Positions 1 to 14,009 of a stretch of DNA of 64,000 nucleotides are shown one piece after another (positions within the stretch are counted from its first letter, which is position 1; each line of letters opens with the position of its first letter). This DNA is from Woeseia sp. (lineage in GTDB: Bacteria; Pseudomonadota; Gammaproteobacteria; Steroidobacterales; UBA11654): the NCBI GenBank assembly GCA_019653755.1, contig BPCL01000003.1, positions 1 to 64,000 of the forward strand, written 5' to 3'. Under the pieces are notes generated by a model. The model had not been told where the DNA came from. It saw only the letters and a list, made by a program, of their open reading frames with translations, and did not search any database. Position numbers and translations under genes: made by a program.

Positions 1-987
<987 letters not shown>

Positions 988-1072
988 TTAAAAGAACCTA
1001 TGACTGTTTTCGGTTCGAGCCCCTTCACAAGTTACCTAAATTTATTGCAGAGCAAGTCAAATTATCAATTTT

Positions 1073-1149
<77 letters not shown>

Positions 1150-1205
1150 GTTTAGATTATTTACAGAAAATATAATCGTGATACAGTGTTTCTCGTCTTT
1201 ATAAC

Positions 1206-1281
1206 GGGGCCATAGCTCAGCTGGGAGAGCGCCTGCTTTGCAAGCAGGAGGTCGGCGGTTCGATCCCGCCTGGCTCCACCA
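1206..1281 (+). tRNA. tRNA-Ala(TGC)
   Basis: ggggccatagctcagctgggagagcgcctgctttgcaagcaggaggtcggcggttcgatcccgcctggctccacca. Confidence 0.97.
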
Positions 1282-1288
1282 GAGAGTC

Positions 1289-1355
1289 ATTTAGAAGTTA
1301 AAATCAGATTAATAACTTCTAAATCACTTTGTGGTTTGATGCGATCTTTAACAAT
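1289..1355 (+). promoter_or_regulatory. rrn spacer antitermination-like element: 12-bp hairpin followed by a boxA-like sequence
   Basis: Perfect inverted repeat atttagaagtta (1289-1300) / taacttctaaat (1313-1324), then gcgatctttaacaatt (from 1341), resembling the E. coli rrn boxA TGCTCTTTAACAA. Confidence 0.6.
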
Positions 1356-1496
1356 TAGAATTTAGTTTAATAACTTAAACTCGAAAGAGTTTAAGCACTG
1401 TATATTCATTATGAATAAAAAATTCATGAGTTCATCTGAAAAGATGAATTAAGTTAACTCAAAATAGATTGGAGAACACTAATATTGAATAATGAG

Positions 1497-1513
1497 AGTT
1501 ATTTGATGTTATA

Positions 1514-1522
<9 letters not shown>
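1497..1522 (+). other. 5' strand of the 23S precursor processing stem (pairs with 4411-4437)
   Basis: agttatttga/tcaaataact, ttata/tataa and gaccaagc/gcttggtc are complementary across the 23S ends, as in a typical RNase III processing stem. Confidence 0.8.
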
Positions 1523-4420
<2,898 letters not shown>

Positions 4421-4471
4421 ATAACAATCAAATAACTTTACAACAGTGTACTGTTAAGCTAAATTCTTTTT

Positions 4472-4588
4472 TCCTGGTGACAATAGCGTGTAGGTACCAC
4501 CCGATCCCTTTCCGAACTCGGAAGTGAAGATGCACAGCGCCGATGGTAGTATAGGGTTTCCTTATGTGAGAGTAGGACATTGCCAGGG
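4472..4588 (+). rRNA. rrf: 5S ribosomal RNA
   Basis: cctggtgacaatagcgtgtaggtaccacccgatccctttccgaactcggaagtgaag...agtaggacattgccagg. Confidence 0.96.
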
Positions 4589-4598
4589 CTATTTTTAG

Positions 4599-4634
4599 AA
4601 CGAAGATGATTTATAATCATCTTCGTTTTTTTTT
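4599..4634 (+). terminator. Rho-independent terminator of the rRNA operon
   Basis: Hairpin acgaagatgat-ttata-atcatcttcgt followed by a run of T. Confidence 0.9.
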
Positions 4635-4691
4635 AGGTTTGTTATAGTTAATAAATGAAAAATTCAACCTAAAATCATAGAGGAAGAAAAT

Positions 4692-6443
4692 ATGGCTCGT
4701 ATGACTCCCATGAGGCTTTTGTTGAAACCATGGCTGCTCATGGGTAACAGAAATATTTGGAATTATGGGCTCCGCGTTTATGGATGCTATGGATATTTTT
4801 GAGCCTGCCGGTATTCGTTTTATTTCTGTAGTACACGAACAAGGCGCTGCACATATGGCTGAGGTTACTCTCGTGTTAGTGGCAAACAGGGTGTATGTAT
4901 AGGACAAAATGGTCCAGGGATTAGCAACTGTGTCACGGGTATTGCGGGTGCATTCTGGGCACATTCACCGGTGGTCATTGTTACTCCGGAAACAGGAACC
5001 ATGGGAATTGGTTTGGGTGGGTTTCAGGGGGCAAACCAACTACCCATGTTTCAGGAATTCACCAAGTACCAAGTACATTTAAATAACTCGAATCGGATGG
5101 GAGAATTTACCAGTAGGTGTTTTGATCGAGCACTCTCAGAAATGGGACCTACACAAATCAATATTCCCAGAGATCTATTCTATGGTGAAATTGATGTCGA
5201 TATTCCTGAGCCTATTCATCTTGACCGAGGTCCTGGCGGCGAACAAACACTTGATGAAGCAACAACTTTGCTTGCTAAGGCTAAGTTTCCAGTGATTGTT
5301 TCAGGAGGCGGTGTTGTCAATGCTGGTGGTGTGGATGCTTGTGAGTTATTAGCAGAACGTCTTGGCTCTCCGGTAGTCAATAGCTATTTGCACAATGATT
5401 CTTTTCCTGCAAGCCATCCGCTTTGGTGTGGACCACTTGGTTATCAGGGCTCAAAGGCAGGCATGCGACTCATTAGTCAGGCTGATGTAGTATTGGCACT
5501 CGGCACTCGTCTTGGACCATTTGGAACATTGCCACAATACGGTCTAGATTATTGGCCAAGCAATGCCAAAATCATCCAGGTGGATGCCGATCATAAAATG
5601 CTGGGATTGGTGAAGAAAATCTCTGTGGGTATTTGTGGTGACGCTAAGGCATCGGCTGAAGCCCTGCTTCGTAGACTTAAGGGTATGAGTCTGGCAAGCG
5701 ATATAAATAAAAAAGATCGAGCAACAAAAATTGCTGTTGCTAAGAAAGAGTGGGAGCAGGAACTCGATGAATGGATCCATGAGACAGACGACTTTAGTAA
5801 AGAGGCAATAAAAAAAGCCGGTGAGGGTTATCTTCATCCTCGCCAAGTTTTACGTGAACTTGAAAAAGCAATGCCCAAAGATGTTATGGTTTCAACCGAT
5901 ATTGGCAATATTAATTCCGTTGCCAACAGTTATCTACGTTTTGAAAAACCACGCAGCTTCTTTGCTGCAATGAGTTTTGGTAATTGTGGTTATGCTTTCC
6001 CAACAATTATAGGCGCCAAGGTTGCTGCTCCCAATAGACCTGCTATTGCCTATGCTGGAGATGGAGCATGGGGTATGAGTATGGGAGAGGTCATGACCTG
6101 TGTGCGTGAAGGAATACCGGTAACAGCTGTTGTTTTTAATAACGGTCAATGGGGGGCAGAGAAAAAAAATCAAGTGGACTTTTACGATCAACGCTTCATA
6201 GCCGGAGAGTTGGATAACCAAAGTTTTGCTAATATTGCTCGAGCAATGGGAGCGGAAGGTATTACGGTTAATCAGCTTGGAGAGGTTGGATCAGCTCTAA
6301 ACTCTGCTATAGATGCACAGATGAATGATCAAAAAACGACTGTCATAGAAATTATGTGTACCCAAGAATTGGGTGATCCATTTCGGCGTGACGCCTTATC
6401 AAAACCAGTTCGTTATCTGAAAAAATACAAAAAGTACGTTTAA
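4692..6443 (+). CDS. xsc: Sulfoacetaldehyde acetyltransferase (ThDP enzyme); N-terminal ~60 codons interrupted by three apparent 1-nt deletions
   Basis: ORF 4971-6443 plus upstream frames reconstruct MARMTP..EAFVETMAAHG.VTEIFGIMGSAFMDAMDIFEPAGIRFISVVHEQGAAHMA..YSRVSGKQGVCIGQNGPGISNCVTGIAGAFWAHSPVVIVTPETGTMGIGLGGFQGANQLPMFQEFTKYQ, the Xsc signature. Confidence 0.9.
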
Positions 6444-6457
6444 GTAGTGAACGCTTC

Positions 6458-7381
6458 ATGTTGAGCTCTAGACTTTTTGAATGCCCATCAAACTTGTTAA
6501 CCCAAGCTGAGCAATTAACGCCACTAAGAACGGCTATCGTTAATGCTGAAACAGCAACGGTAATGAAGAGCGCCAAATTAGCAACAGAGCACAATCTAAT
6601 TGAACCGACATTGATTGGTGATTCTAATGCCATTAATTCCATAGCAACTGCAATCCATTGGGACGTAGAAAAATTTACTGTCATTGATGCTGGGAGTGAA
6701 ATAGAGGCAGCAAAAATCAGTGTGGGCAAAGCTCAGAGTGGAGAGGTTTCTGCATTAATGAAAGGCCATATTCATACAGAAATTTTGATGCACGAGGCCT
6801 TAAAAAGAAAACAAGGGATTCGCTTAAAGAGACGCCCCAGCCACGCTTTTTATATGACTGTACCAGGACATGAACATAGTATTTGTATAACTGATGCTGT
6901 TCTTAATGTTTTACCTCGTGTGAAGCAGAAAATTGAAATTATTCGTAATGTTACAGAACTCATGCATGCACTTGGAAATTCTAAACCACGAATTGCATTG
7001 ATTTCTGGAACTGAAATAGCAACGTCTGAAATGCCTTCCAGCATGGATGCTATTGAGATTGTTAAAGAAGCTGGAAATATCGCTTTATCTGGAGCTGAAA
7101 TTGCCGGACCAATGGCTTTGGATGTAGCCATCTCAAAACAGGCAGCAATGATTAAGGGCGTGAAAAATGAAGTTGCAGGTAAGGCAGACGTGTTGATTGT
7201 GCCCAATTTGGAGGCCGGAAATATGTTGTTTAAGCAAATGGTTTATTCCATGAGTGCCACTGCTGCTGGTTTGGTGCTTGGCATGAAAGTACCTATTATG
7301 CTTACCTCTCGTTCAGATCCACCGGAGGCAAGACTCGCATCGGCAGCTTTGGCCTCAATATATGCTTCCCATAGGAATTAA
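6458..7381 (+). CDS. pta: Phosphate acetyl/butyryltransferase family protein (acetyl phosphate to acetyl-CoA step)
   Basis: Product has ALMKGHIHTEILMHEAL..RRPSHAFYMTVPGHEHSICITDAVLNVLP and GPMALDVAISKQAA...ADVLIVPNLEAGNMLFKQMVYSMSATAAGLVLGMKVPIMLTSRSDPPEARLAS; directly downstream of xsc as in known xsc-pta operons. Confidence 0.9.
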   Translation: MLSSRLFECPSNLLTQAEQLTPLRTAIVNAETATVMKSAKLATEHNLIEPTLIGDSNAINSIATAIHWDVEKFTVIDAGSEIEAAKISVGKAQSGEVSALMKGHIHTEILMHEALKRKQGIRLKRRPSHAFYMTVPGHEHSICITDAVLNVLPRVKQKIEIIRNVTELMHALGNSKPRIALISGTEIATSEMPSSMDAIEIVKEAGNIALSGAEIAGPMALDVAISKQAAMIKGVKNEVAGKADVLIVPNLEAGNMLFKQMVYSMSATAAGLVLGMKVPIMLTSRSDPPEARLASAALASIYASHRN

Positions 7382-7394
7382 TGAGAGAGTATTT

Positions 7395-8846
7395 ATGACT
7401 AGCATTGATAAAACAATTAACGACGCATTTAAGCCAATTGCATCAGGATTTAATGATTTAGTTTTTTATTCTGTTCCAATCGGGGAGTCACAACTCCCTT
7501 TAATCGTGGTCTGGCTTATCGCAGGCGCTTTGTATTTTACCTTTTATCTACGACTTATTAATATTCGTGGTTTTACTCATGCGATTCGGATTGTTCTTGG
7601 AAAAGAAGATAAAACAGACACAGCATCTGGAGAAATCTCTCATTTCCAAGCACTAGCAACCGCAGTTTCCGGAACCGTGGGCGTTGGTAATGTCACACAT
7701 GTTGCTGTTGCGATATCCATTGGTGGCCCAGGGGCTGCTTTCTGGCTCATTGTTGCAGGGTTTTTAGGTATGGCGTCTAAATTTGTTGAATGTACTCTGG
7801 GAGTTAAATATCGTCAAGTCAATGCAGATGGCTCTGTGTCTGGTGGGCCTATGTATTATATGGACAAAGGGCTGGCTGAAAAAAATATGCCTCGTATGGG
7901 TAAGGTGATGGCCTGGTATTATGCTGTATGTATTGTTGTTGGTTCTCTTGGAGTTGGATGCATGTTTCAAGCCAATCAAGCGTATGTTCAATTTGTCAGT
8001 GTCACTGGTGGCGCTGAGGGTTTTTTTGGAAGTCGTGGATGGTTGTTTGGATCGATCTTGGCCTTCTTAACTGGACTTGTCATCATTGGTGGAATTAAAA
8101 GTATTGCCAAAGTCACCTCAAAACTTGTGCCTTTTATGGCATTGTTGTATGTCGGCACAGCATTGGTGGTTATTGGGGCTAATTTTTCTGAGATTCCTTC
8201 CGCTATCTCAGCGATTGTCACTAATGCTTTTAGTCCTGAGGGTGTCACTGGTGGCATAATCGCAGTCCTTATTTTGGGTTTCCGCCGTGCGGCTTTCTCC
8301 AATGAAGCAGGCATTGGGTCATCAGCTATTGCACATGCAACGGTTAAAACTGATGAGCCTTTGACACAAGGGTTTGTGGCAATGCTAGAGCCATTTATTG
8401 ATACCGTTGTTGTGTGCACAATTACTGCTCTAGTTATCATTTTAACTGTCTACGATCCTGCGATGCTGAACGAAGGAACGATCCGTGGGGTAGAGTTGAC
8501 GTCCAGTGCATTTGCCAGCGTTATACCTTGGTTTCCAAGTGTTCTTGCTCTTGTGGTGATGTTGTTCGCGTATTCGACCATGATTTCTTGGTCTTATTAT
8601 GGGTTGGAGGGCTTTGTTTATATGTTTGGTTCAAAATCAGGAACCAAAAGAATTTATAACATGGTGTTTTGTTTATTTGTGGTTGTTGGTTGCACTGTGC
8701 AGCTTGATGCTGTTCTGGATTTTTCTGATGCAATGATTTTTGCGATGGCGCTTGCCAATATGTTAGCGTTGTATTTGCTCGGACCAACTGTGAAACGTGA
8801 GTTGGATGACTACTGGGCCAAATTAAAGACAAGATCATCTAGTTGA
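7395..8846 (+). CDS. AGCS-family sodium:alanine/glycine symporter
   Basis: FQALATAVSGTVGVGNVTHVAVAISIGGPGAAFWLIVAGFLGMASKFVECTLGVKYR...GGPMYYMDKGL...RRAAFSNEAGIGSSAIAHATVKTDEPLTQGFVAMLEPFIDTVVVCTITAL. Confidence 0.93.
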   Translation: MTSIDKTINDAFKPIASGFNDLVFYSVPIGESQLPLIVVWLIAGALYFTFYLRLINIRGFTHAIRIVLGKEDKTDTASGEISHFQALATAVSGTVGVGNVTHVAVAISIGGPGAAFWLIVAGFLGMASKFVECTLGVKYRQVNADGSVSGGPMYYMDKGLAEKNMPRMGKVMAWYYAVCIVVGSLGVGCMFQANQAYVQFVSVTGGAEGFFGSRGWLFGSILAFLTGLVIIGGIKSIAKVTSKLVPFMALLYVGTALVVIGANFSEIPSAISAIVTNAFSPEGVTGGIIAVLILGFRRAAFSNEAGIGSSAIAHATVKTDEPLTQGFVAMLEPFIDTVVVCTITALVIILTVYDPAMLNEGTIRGVELTSSAFASVIPWFPSVLALVVMLFAYSTMISWSYYGLEGFVYMFGSKSGTKRIYNMVFCLFVVVGCTVQLDAVLDFSDAMIFAMALANMLALYLLGPTVKRELDDYWAKLKTRSSS

Positions 8847-8901
8847 CGGCTAGAATGGGGCTAAAATAAAAATAGATTAACATCGTAAATTCTTCATTCT
8901 C

Positions 8902-9834
8902 ATGTATAAGCAAGTTACATCTCAGTTATTAATGGTCAGGCCGGCTAACTTTTCAAGCAATACTGAAACTCAAGAAACGAATAAATTTCAACTCACCCTT
9001 AATGAAAACGACTCGCAGGAAATAATCCAGTCTCTAGCGGTTAAAGAGTTTGACAATATGATCAAAATTTTAAGAGATCACCAAATAACTATTATTGATG
9101 TTGATGACATTAAAGAATTAAATAATACAGACGCAGTTTTTCCAAATAATTGGGTCACTTTTCACCAGAATAATTCTGTCGTTCTCTATCCTATGATGGC
9201 GTCTTCAAGGAGAAGTGAAAAAAGGCATGATATCCTTAAATATCTTGAGGAATATCAATCATTTAAGATTGAACGAATCATTGATCTTAGTTACATGGAA
9301 AAAGACAATCTTTTTCTTGAAGGGACTGGAAGTATGGTTTTAGATCGTGTTAATAAGATTGCATTTGCATGTAAGTCTACAAGGACATCTAGAGTAGCTT
9401 TGGAGGTTTTTTGCAAAGAGTTAAATTATACTCCCGTGGTGTTTGATGCTTTGGATGATGATTATCCAATTTACCATACAAATGTCATGATGAGTTTGGG
9501 TAAGGAAACTGGTTTCTTTTGTAGCGAATCCATAAAGAATAAGAAAGATATTAGGCTAGTTAAAGAGTCTATGGGCAAATCAGAAAGAAAAATTATTGAG
9601 ATATCAATAGATCAAATGAATCAATTTGCTGGGAATGTTATGGAAGTTATTAATTCAGAAGGAAAATCACATTTGATTATGTCAGATTCGGGATATCAAT
9701 CTTTAAATACAAGACAAATTGATCTAATTAATAGTGTCTCCACAATCGTCCCGATTCCATTAGATACAATTGAAAAATTTGGGGGCGGAAGTGCTAGATG
9801 TATGATCGCTGAGATCTTTCTTCAGAAAATGTAA
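8902..9834 (+). CDS. ctlX: CtlX-like (citrulline utilization hydrolase / amidinotransferase-fold) protein
   Basis: QVTSQLLMVRPANFSSNTETQETNKFQ; NNWVTFHQNNSVVLYPMMASSRRSEKRHDIL; FLEGTGSMVLDRVNKIAFACKSTRT; GGGSARCMIAEIFL. Confidence 0.85.
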   Translation: MYKQVTSQLLMVRPANFSSNTETQETNKFQLTLNENDSQEIIQSLAVKEFDNMIKILRDHQITIIDVDDIKELNNTDAVFPNNWVTFHQNNSVVLYPMMASSRRSEKRHDILKYLEEYQSFKIERIIDLSYMEKDNLFLEGTGSMVLDRVNKIAFACKSTRTSRVALEVFCKELNYTPVVFDALDDDYPIYHTNVMMSLGKETGFFCSESIKNKKDIRLVKESMGKSERKIIEISIDQMNQFAGNVMEVINSEGKSHLIMSDSGYQSLNTRQIDLINSVSTIVPIPLDTIEKFGGGSARCMIAEIFLQKM

Positions 9835-9844
9835 TCATTTAATT

Positions 9845-10729
9845 ATGAATAACCCAACCAAAGGTTCACTTAGCGTTATGTTAGGCGCTGTATTAATAAG
9901 TTTTTCTCCAGTTTTTGTCAAATTGGCTGACTTAGAACCTACGGTCAGTGGTTTTTATAGAGTATTTATTGGAAGTATAGTTTTAGTAATCATTTATTTG
10001 CTCAAGTACAAAGAGAATCCATTCAATAAAAAAATCTCTATATATATAATTTTTGGAGGTATTTTTTTTAGTTTAGATCTTTGGTTTTGGCACAGATCTA
10101 TTATTTATGTCGGGCCTGGCTTATCGACTCTTTTGGTGAATTTCCAAATATTAATTTTACCGTTCTTGGCTTTACTGTTTTTTAATCAGAAAACACAAAA
10201 AATTCAGATCTTTGCAATATTTTTAGGGTTATTGGGTTTATTTCTTATTACAGGAAACAACTGGGAGATATCAGGTTACAACTATAAATTAGGTGTATTA
10301 TTTGGGCTTTTAACAGCTGTATCATACGCGGGCTATATCATCTCTATGAAGAGCATTGACCACAATGCAAAAGTTAACTCTGACCCAATTTTTAATTTGA
10401 TGTTTGTTTCAATCGTTTCCGCCGGGTTACTTTTTTTATACTCAACAGTTGAGCAAGAATCTTTAAGCATCAATGGATCCAGTAATCTTTTTTGGATGAT
10501 TTCCTATAGCATTTTTTCACATGTCTTAGGATGGTTTTTTATACTTAATGGACTCCAGAAAATCACAGCTGTTTCTGCTGGAATCATATTGCTTACACAG
10601 CCCATACTTTCATATGTTTGGGAAATTTTAATCTTTCAGAAAATTATTTTACCAATCGAATTATTGGGGATAGTTAGCGTACTTTTAGCTATGATGATTA
10701 CTATTAGGTCGGAGAATCAACAAAATTAA
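9845..10729 (+). CDS. EamA/DMT-superfamily transporter
   Basis: ~10 TM helices; LEPTVSGFYRVFIGSIVLV; DLWFWHRSIIYVGPGLSTLLVNFQILILPFLALLFF; two EamA-like halves. Confidence 0.85.
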   Translation: MNNPTKGSLSVMLGAVLISFSPVFVKLADLEPTVSGFYRVFIGSIVLVIIYLLKYKENPFNKKISIYIIFGGIFFSLDLWFWHRSIIYVGPGLSTLLVNFQILILPFLALLFFNQKTQKIQIFAIFLGLLGLFLITGNNWEISGYNYKLGVLFGLLTAVSYAGYIISMKSIDHNAKVNSDPIFNLMFVSIVSAGLLFLYSTVEQESLSINGSSNLFWMISYSIFSHVLGWFFILNGLQKITAVSAGIILLTQPILSYVWEILIFQKIILPIELLGIVSVLLAMMITIRSENQQN

Positions 10730-10738
10730 TTTAATCTT

Positions 10739-11362
10739 ATGTTACTTCTTGGAATTATAATTTTATCTGCTTATTTTATTGGGTCTGTAAATGGCGGGCT
10801 TATTATCAGCAAGCTACAGGGCTTAGATATAAGAACTAAGGGAAGTGGTAATGCTGGAGCCACAAATGTTTTAAGAGTAATCGGTATTAAATCTGGTGTT
10901 TTAGTTTTTGTTATTGATTGCTTAAAAGGATTCTTGGCACTTTATTTTACCCAATTATTAATAATTAATACCAGCAACCCTCTTGATCTCAATCTAAATC
11001 TTTACCTTTACTTTTCCAGTTTTGCTTCTCTATTAGGGCATTGTTACCCAGTTTGGTTTAGCTTCAAAGGAGGTAAGGGCGCCGCAACTGGGCTAGGTAA
11101 TATTTTGTTTATCAATCCTTTTCTAATCACCCTTCCTTTGATTGTATTCATTGGAACACTTTTCTTCTTTAGGTATGTTGGACTCTCAACAATTACAGCA
11201 TTCTTATCCCTTTTCATATTTGGCTATTTCTCGATTGGATTTTCTGATTATGTATTCTTGATTTATTTATTTCTTTTGTTTCTGTTTATTGTGTTTACAC
11301 ATCGAACTAATATTTCTTCCATGCTTGATAAAACTGAACATAAGGTTTCTTTTTTTAAATGA
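10739..11362 (+). CDS. plsY: Glycerol-3-phosphate acyltransferase PlsY
   Basis: YFIGSVNGGLIISKLQGLDIRTKGSGNAGATNVLRVIG...GHCYPVWFSFKGGKGAATGLG. Confidence 0.95.
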   Translation: MLLLGIIILSAYFIGSVNGGLIISKLQGLDIRTKGSGNAGATNVLRVIGIKSGVLVFVIDCLKGFLALYFTQLLIINTSNPLDLNLNLYLYFSSFASLLGHCYPVWFSFKGGKGAATGLGNILFINPFLITLPLIVFIGTLFFFRYVGLSTITAFLSLFIFGYFSIGFSDYVFLIYLFLLFLFIVFTHRTNISSMLDKTEHKVSFFK

Positions 11363-12171
11363 CAAAATCTGTAGCAGAAAGTTCTGAATATATAGATAAA
11401 TCAATAATATATGAGTATCTCAAAGAGTTTTCAGATGTTTATAATATAGACACGTCCATAAAGGAGATTGTAGAAACAACGAGCAGAGAATTTAATGCAG
11501 AAGATGTCGAAGGGAGTGATGTAAAGATATCGCTTGCTGAATATCAAACGCATGGCCGAGGAAGAGGTAACCAAGTTTGGCAATCGCCATTTGCCTCAGG
11601 TATTTGTCTCTCTGTTTTCTCTAAACTCAATACAGCATCAATACCCCTTGGTCTGAGTGTTTATATGGGAGTTATGCTAATAAATAGTTTAGAGAAAATT
11701 AACTTTGAGGATATAAAACTTAAATGGCCCAATGACCTTTATTATCAAGGTTGTAAGTTAGGTGGGATTTTGGTTGAGCTTTCACAAAATAAAAAGGGTG
11801 ATTTAATAGCAAATTTTGGTCTTGGTATAAATTATTCTCTTCCAGATGACTTCTATAAATTGATCGAAGGTAACTATAATCCTATCGATTTAGAGACTAT
11901 TAATAATAATAACGAATATTCTAGGAGCGAAATTATAGGAGTCTTAGTTTGTGAGATTATAAAAAGTATTAAAGGATTTAACACAAATTCAATTCAAGAG
12001 ATAAAAGAAAGATGGAAGGAATTGGATTATTTCTATAATCAGGAAATAAAGATAAACTCTGGCAATGATTCAATTATAGGTGTAAATGAGGGTATTGATT
12101 CACAAGGAGCTTTATTGATAAAACAAGGTGGAAGCGTTAAGCGAATTATTTCTGGACAAATTGAACTGTAG
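11359..12171 (+). CDS. birA: Biotin--[acetyl-CoA-carboxylase] ligase, catalytic domain without N-terminal HTH
   Basis: AEYQTHGRGRGNQVWQSPFASGICLSVF...LKWPNDLYYQGCKLGGILVELSQ...FGLGINYSLP; 4-bp overlap with plsY. Confidence 0.92.
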   Translation: MTKSVAESSEYIDKSIIYEYLKEFSDVYNIDTSIKEIVETTSREFNAEDVEGSDVKISLAEYQTHGRGRGNQVWQSPFASGICLSVFSKLNTASIPLGLSVYMGVMLINSLEKINFEDIKLKWPNDLYYQGCKLGGILVELSQNKKGDLIANFGLGINYSLPDDFYKLIEGNYNPIDLETINNNNEYSRSEIIGVLVCEIIKSIKGFNTNSIQEIKERWKELDYFYNQEIKINSGNDSIIGVNEGIDSQGALLIKQGGSVKRIISGQIEL

Positions 12172-12244
12172 AATAACTTTAAATCACACTCAAAATGTTT
12201 ATAATTCTGGAAAATTTAGTGAGATTAATAACTTATTGTAATTT

Positions 12245-12320
12245 GCCGGAATAGCTCAATTGGCAGAGCAACTGATTTGTAATCAGTAGGTTGGGGGTTC
12301 AATTCCCTCTTCCGGCACCA
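12245..12320 (+). tRNA. tRNA-Thr(TGT)
   Basis: gccggaatagctcaattggcagagcaactgatttgtaatcagtaggttgggggttcaattccctcttccggcacca. Confidence 0.96.
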
Positions 12321-12394
12321 CTTATTTTCTAAAAAAATAAATAATATTGTTGACACATATAGGTCATAGACTGAAAATAGTGGGTTATGTCCGC

Positions 12395-12479
12395 GGAGGG
12401 GTACCCAAGCGGTCAACGGGGGCAGACTGTAAATCTGCTGGCTTAGCCTTCGTAGGTTCGAATCCTACCCCCTCCACCA
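12395..12479 (+). tRNA. tRNA-Tyr(GTA)
   Basis: ggaggggtacccaagcggtcaacgggggcagactgtaaatctgctggcttagccttcgtaggttcgaatcctaccccctccacca (long variable arm). Confidence 0.96.
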
Positions 12480-12591
12480 TATATAACAAGGGGTTATGAA
12501 GGTGGATAAAGGCTAAGAAAATTGGAGAAAAATAAGATAAGAATGTTTAATTTAATGAAAATAATATCGGGTTTGACCGCATCTTTCTTGC

Positions 12592-12665
<74 letters not shown>

Positions 12666-12686
12666 AAATATTTAGGATGTGTTCCT

Positions 12687-12762
12687 GCCCACATAGCTCA
12701 GCAGGTAGAGCACTTCCATGGTAAGGAAGAGGTCACCGGTTCAACTCCGGTTGTGGGCTCCG
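12687..12762 (+). tRNA. tRNA-Thr(GGT)
   Basis: gcccacatagctcagcaggtagagcacttccatggtaaggaagaggtcaccggttcaactccggttgtgggctcc; same Thr-Tyr-Gly-Thr-tufB order as E. coli. Confidence 0.95.
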
Positions 12763-12811
12763 AAAGTTTCATTGTATTTGTTTAATTTTAGTTAATTGGG
12801 AGTTAATAATT

Positions 12812-14002
12812 ATGGCTAAAGAAAAATTTGAACGCACAAAACCACATATCAATGTAGGTACTATTGGTCATGTCGATCATGGTAAAACTACATTAACCGC
12901 AGCACTAACTAAATGTATGGCTGAGAAGTTTGGTGGTGATGCTTCAGCATTTGAAGATATTGATAATGCACCTGAAGAAAAGGAAAGAGGAATCACTATA
13001 GCAACTGCGCATGTTGAATATGAGAGTGAAGGCAGACATTATGCCCACGTAGATTGCCCTGGTCATGCTGATTATGTTAAGAACATGATTACCGGTGCTG
13101 CTCAGATGGACGGAGCAATCCTTGTCGTCTCAGCTGCAGATGGACCAATGCCTCAGACTAGAGAGCACATTCTATTGGCAAGAAACGTAGGTGTTCCTAA
13201 TATTGTAGTTTTCCTGAATAAGGCAGACCAAGTTGATGATGCTGAGCTTGTTGAGCTTGTTGAGATGGAAGTTAGAGAATTACTCTCCATGTATGACTTT
13301 GATGGAGACAATATTCCTATTATATCAGGAAGTGCTTTGAAAGCTCTTGAAGGTGATACAAGTGATGTAGGAATAGAGGCTGTAGAAAAACTGGTTGCAA
13401 CTATGGATGAATACTTCCCTGAGCCAGAGAGAGCTATTGATGGTGATTTCCTAATGCCTATTGAAGATGTTTTCTCAATTTCTGGTCGAGGTACTGTAGT
13501 TACAGGCAGAGTTGAAAGAGGTGTTGTAAAAGTTAACGATGAGATAGAAATTGTTGGCATTAAGGATACTCAAACAACTGTTTGTACAGGTGTCGAAATG
13601 TTTAGAAAACTTCTAGACCAAGGTCAAGCTGGCGATAATGTTGGTGTTCTACTTCGAGGCACAGCTCGTGAAGAAGTTGAACGTGGCCAAGTGCTTGCAA
13701 AGCCAAAGAGCATTAACCCACATGTTAAGTTTGAGGCTGATGTATATGCTTTGACTAAAGAGGAAGGCGGAAGGCATAAGCCGTTTTTCAATGGTTACAG
13801 ACCACAATTTTATTTCAGAACAACTGATGTTACTGGTGCTGTCACGCTTCCTGAAGGAACTGAGATGGTAATGCCAGGTGATGACACACATATAACTGTC
13901 GAGCTAATCGCGCCGATAGCTATGGAGGAATCACTAAGATTTTCTATCCGAGAAGGTGGAAGAACAGTTGGTTCAGGAGTTGTAACAAAAATTATTGAAT
14001 AA
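12812..14002 (+). CDS. tuf: Elongation factor Tu
   Basis: [42 protein letters not shown]...[50 protein letters not shown]. Confidence 0.98.
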   Translation: MAKEKFERTKPHINVGTIGHVDHGKTTLTAALTKCMAEKFGGDASAFEDIDNAPEEKERGITIATAHVEYESEGRHYAHVDCPGHADYVKNMITGAAQMDGAILVVSAADGPMPQTREHILLARNVGVPNIVVFLNKADQVDDAELVELVEMEVRELLSMYDFDGDNIPIISGSALKALEGDTSDVGIEAVEKLVATMDEYFPEPERAIDGDFLMPIEDVFSISGRGTVVTGRVERGVVKVNDEIEIVGIKDTQTTVCTGVEMFRKLLDQGQAGDNVGVLLRGTAREEVERGQVLAKPKSINPHVKFEADVYALTKEEGGRHKPFFNGYRPQFYFRTTDVTGAVTLPEGTEMVMPGDDTHITVELIAPIAMEESLRFSIREGGRTVGSGVVTKIIE

Positions 14003-14009
14003 CTGACTT

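Noticed and set aside
4617-4964. Minus-strand 115-aa ORF opposite the xsc 5' region
   Set aside because: Plus strand clearly encodes Xsc residues once indels are restored; the antisense ORF is incidental.
7988-8440. 150-aa minus-strand ORF inside the AGCS symporter gene, and similar long antisense ORFs in rpoB, rpoC and fusA
   Set aside because: Low-complexity mirror of codon bias in the real gene; no RBS or recognisable protein.
12340-12395. Possible promoter TTGACA (~12351) upstream of tRNA-Tyr
   Set aside because: No convincing -10 at proper spacing (GAAAAT only); AT-rich background makes this unreliable.
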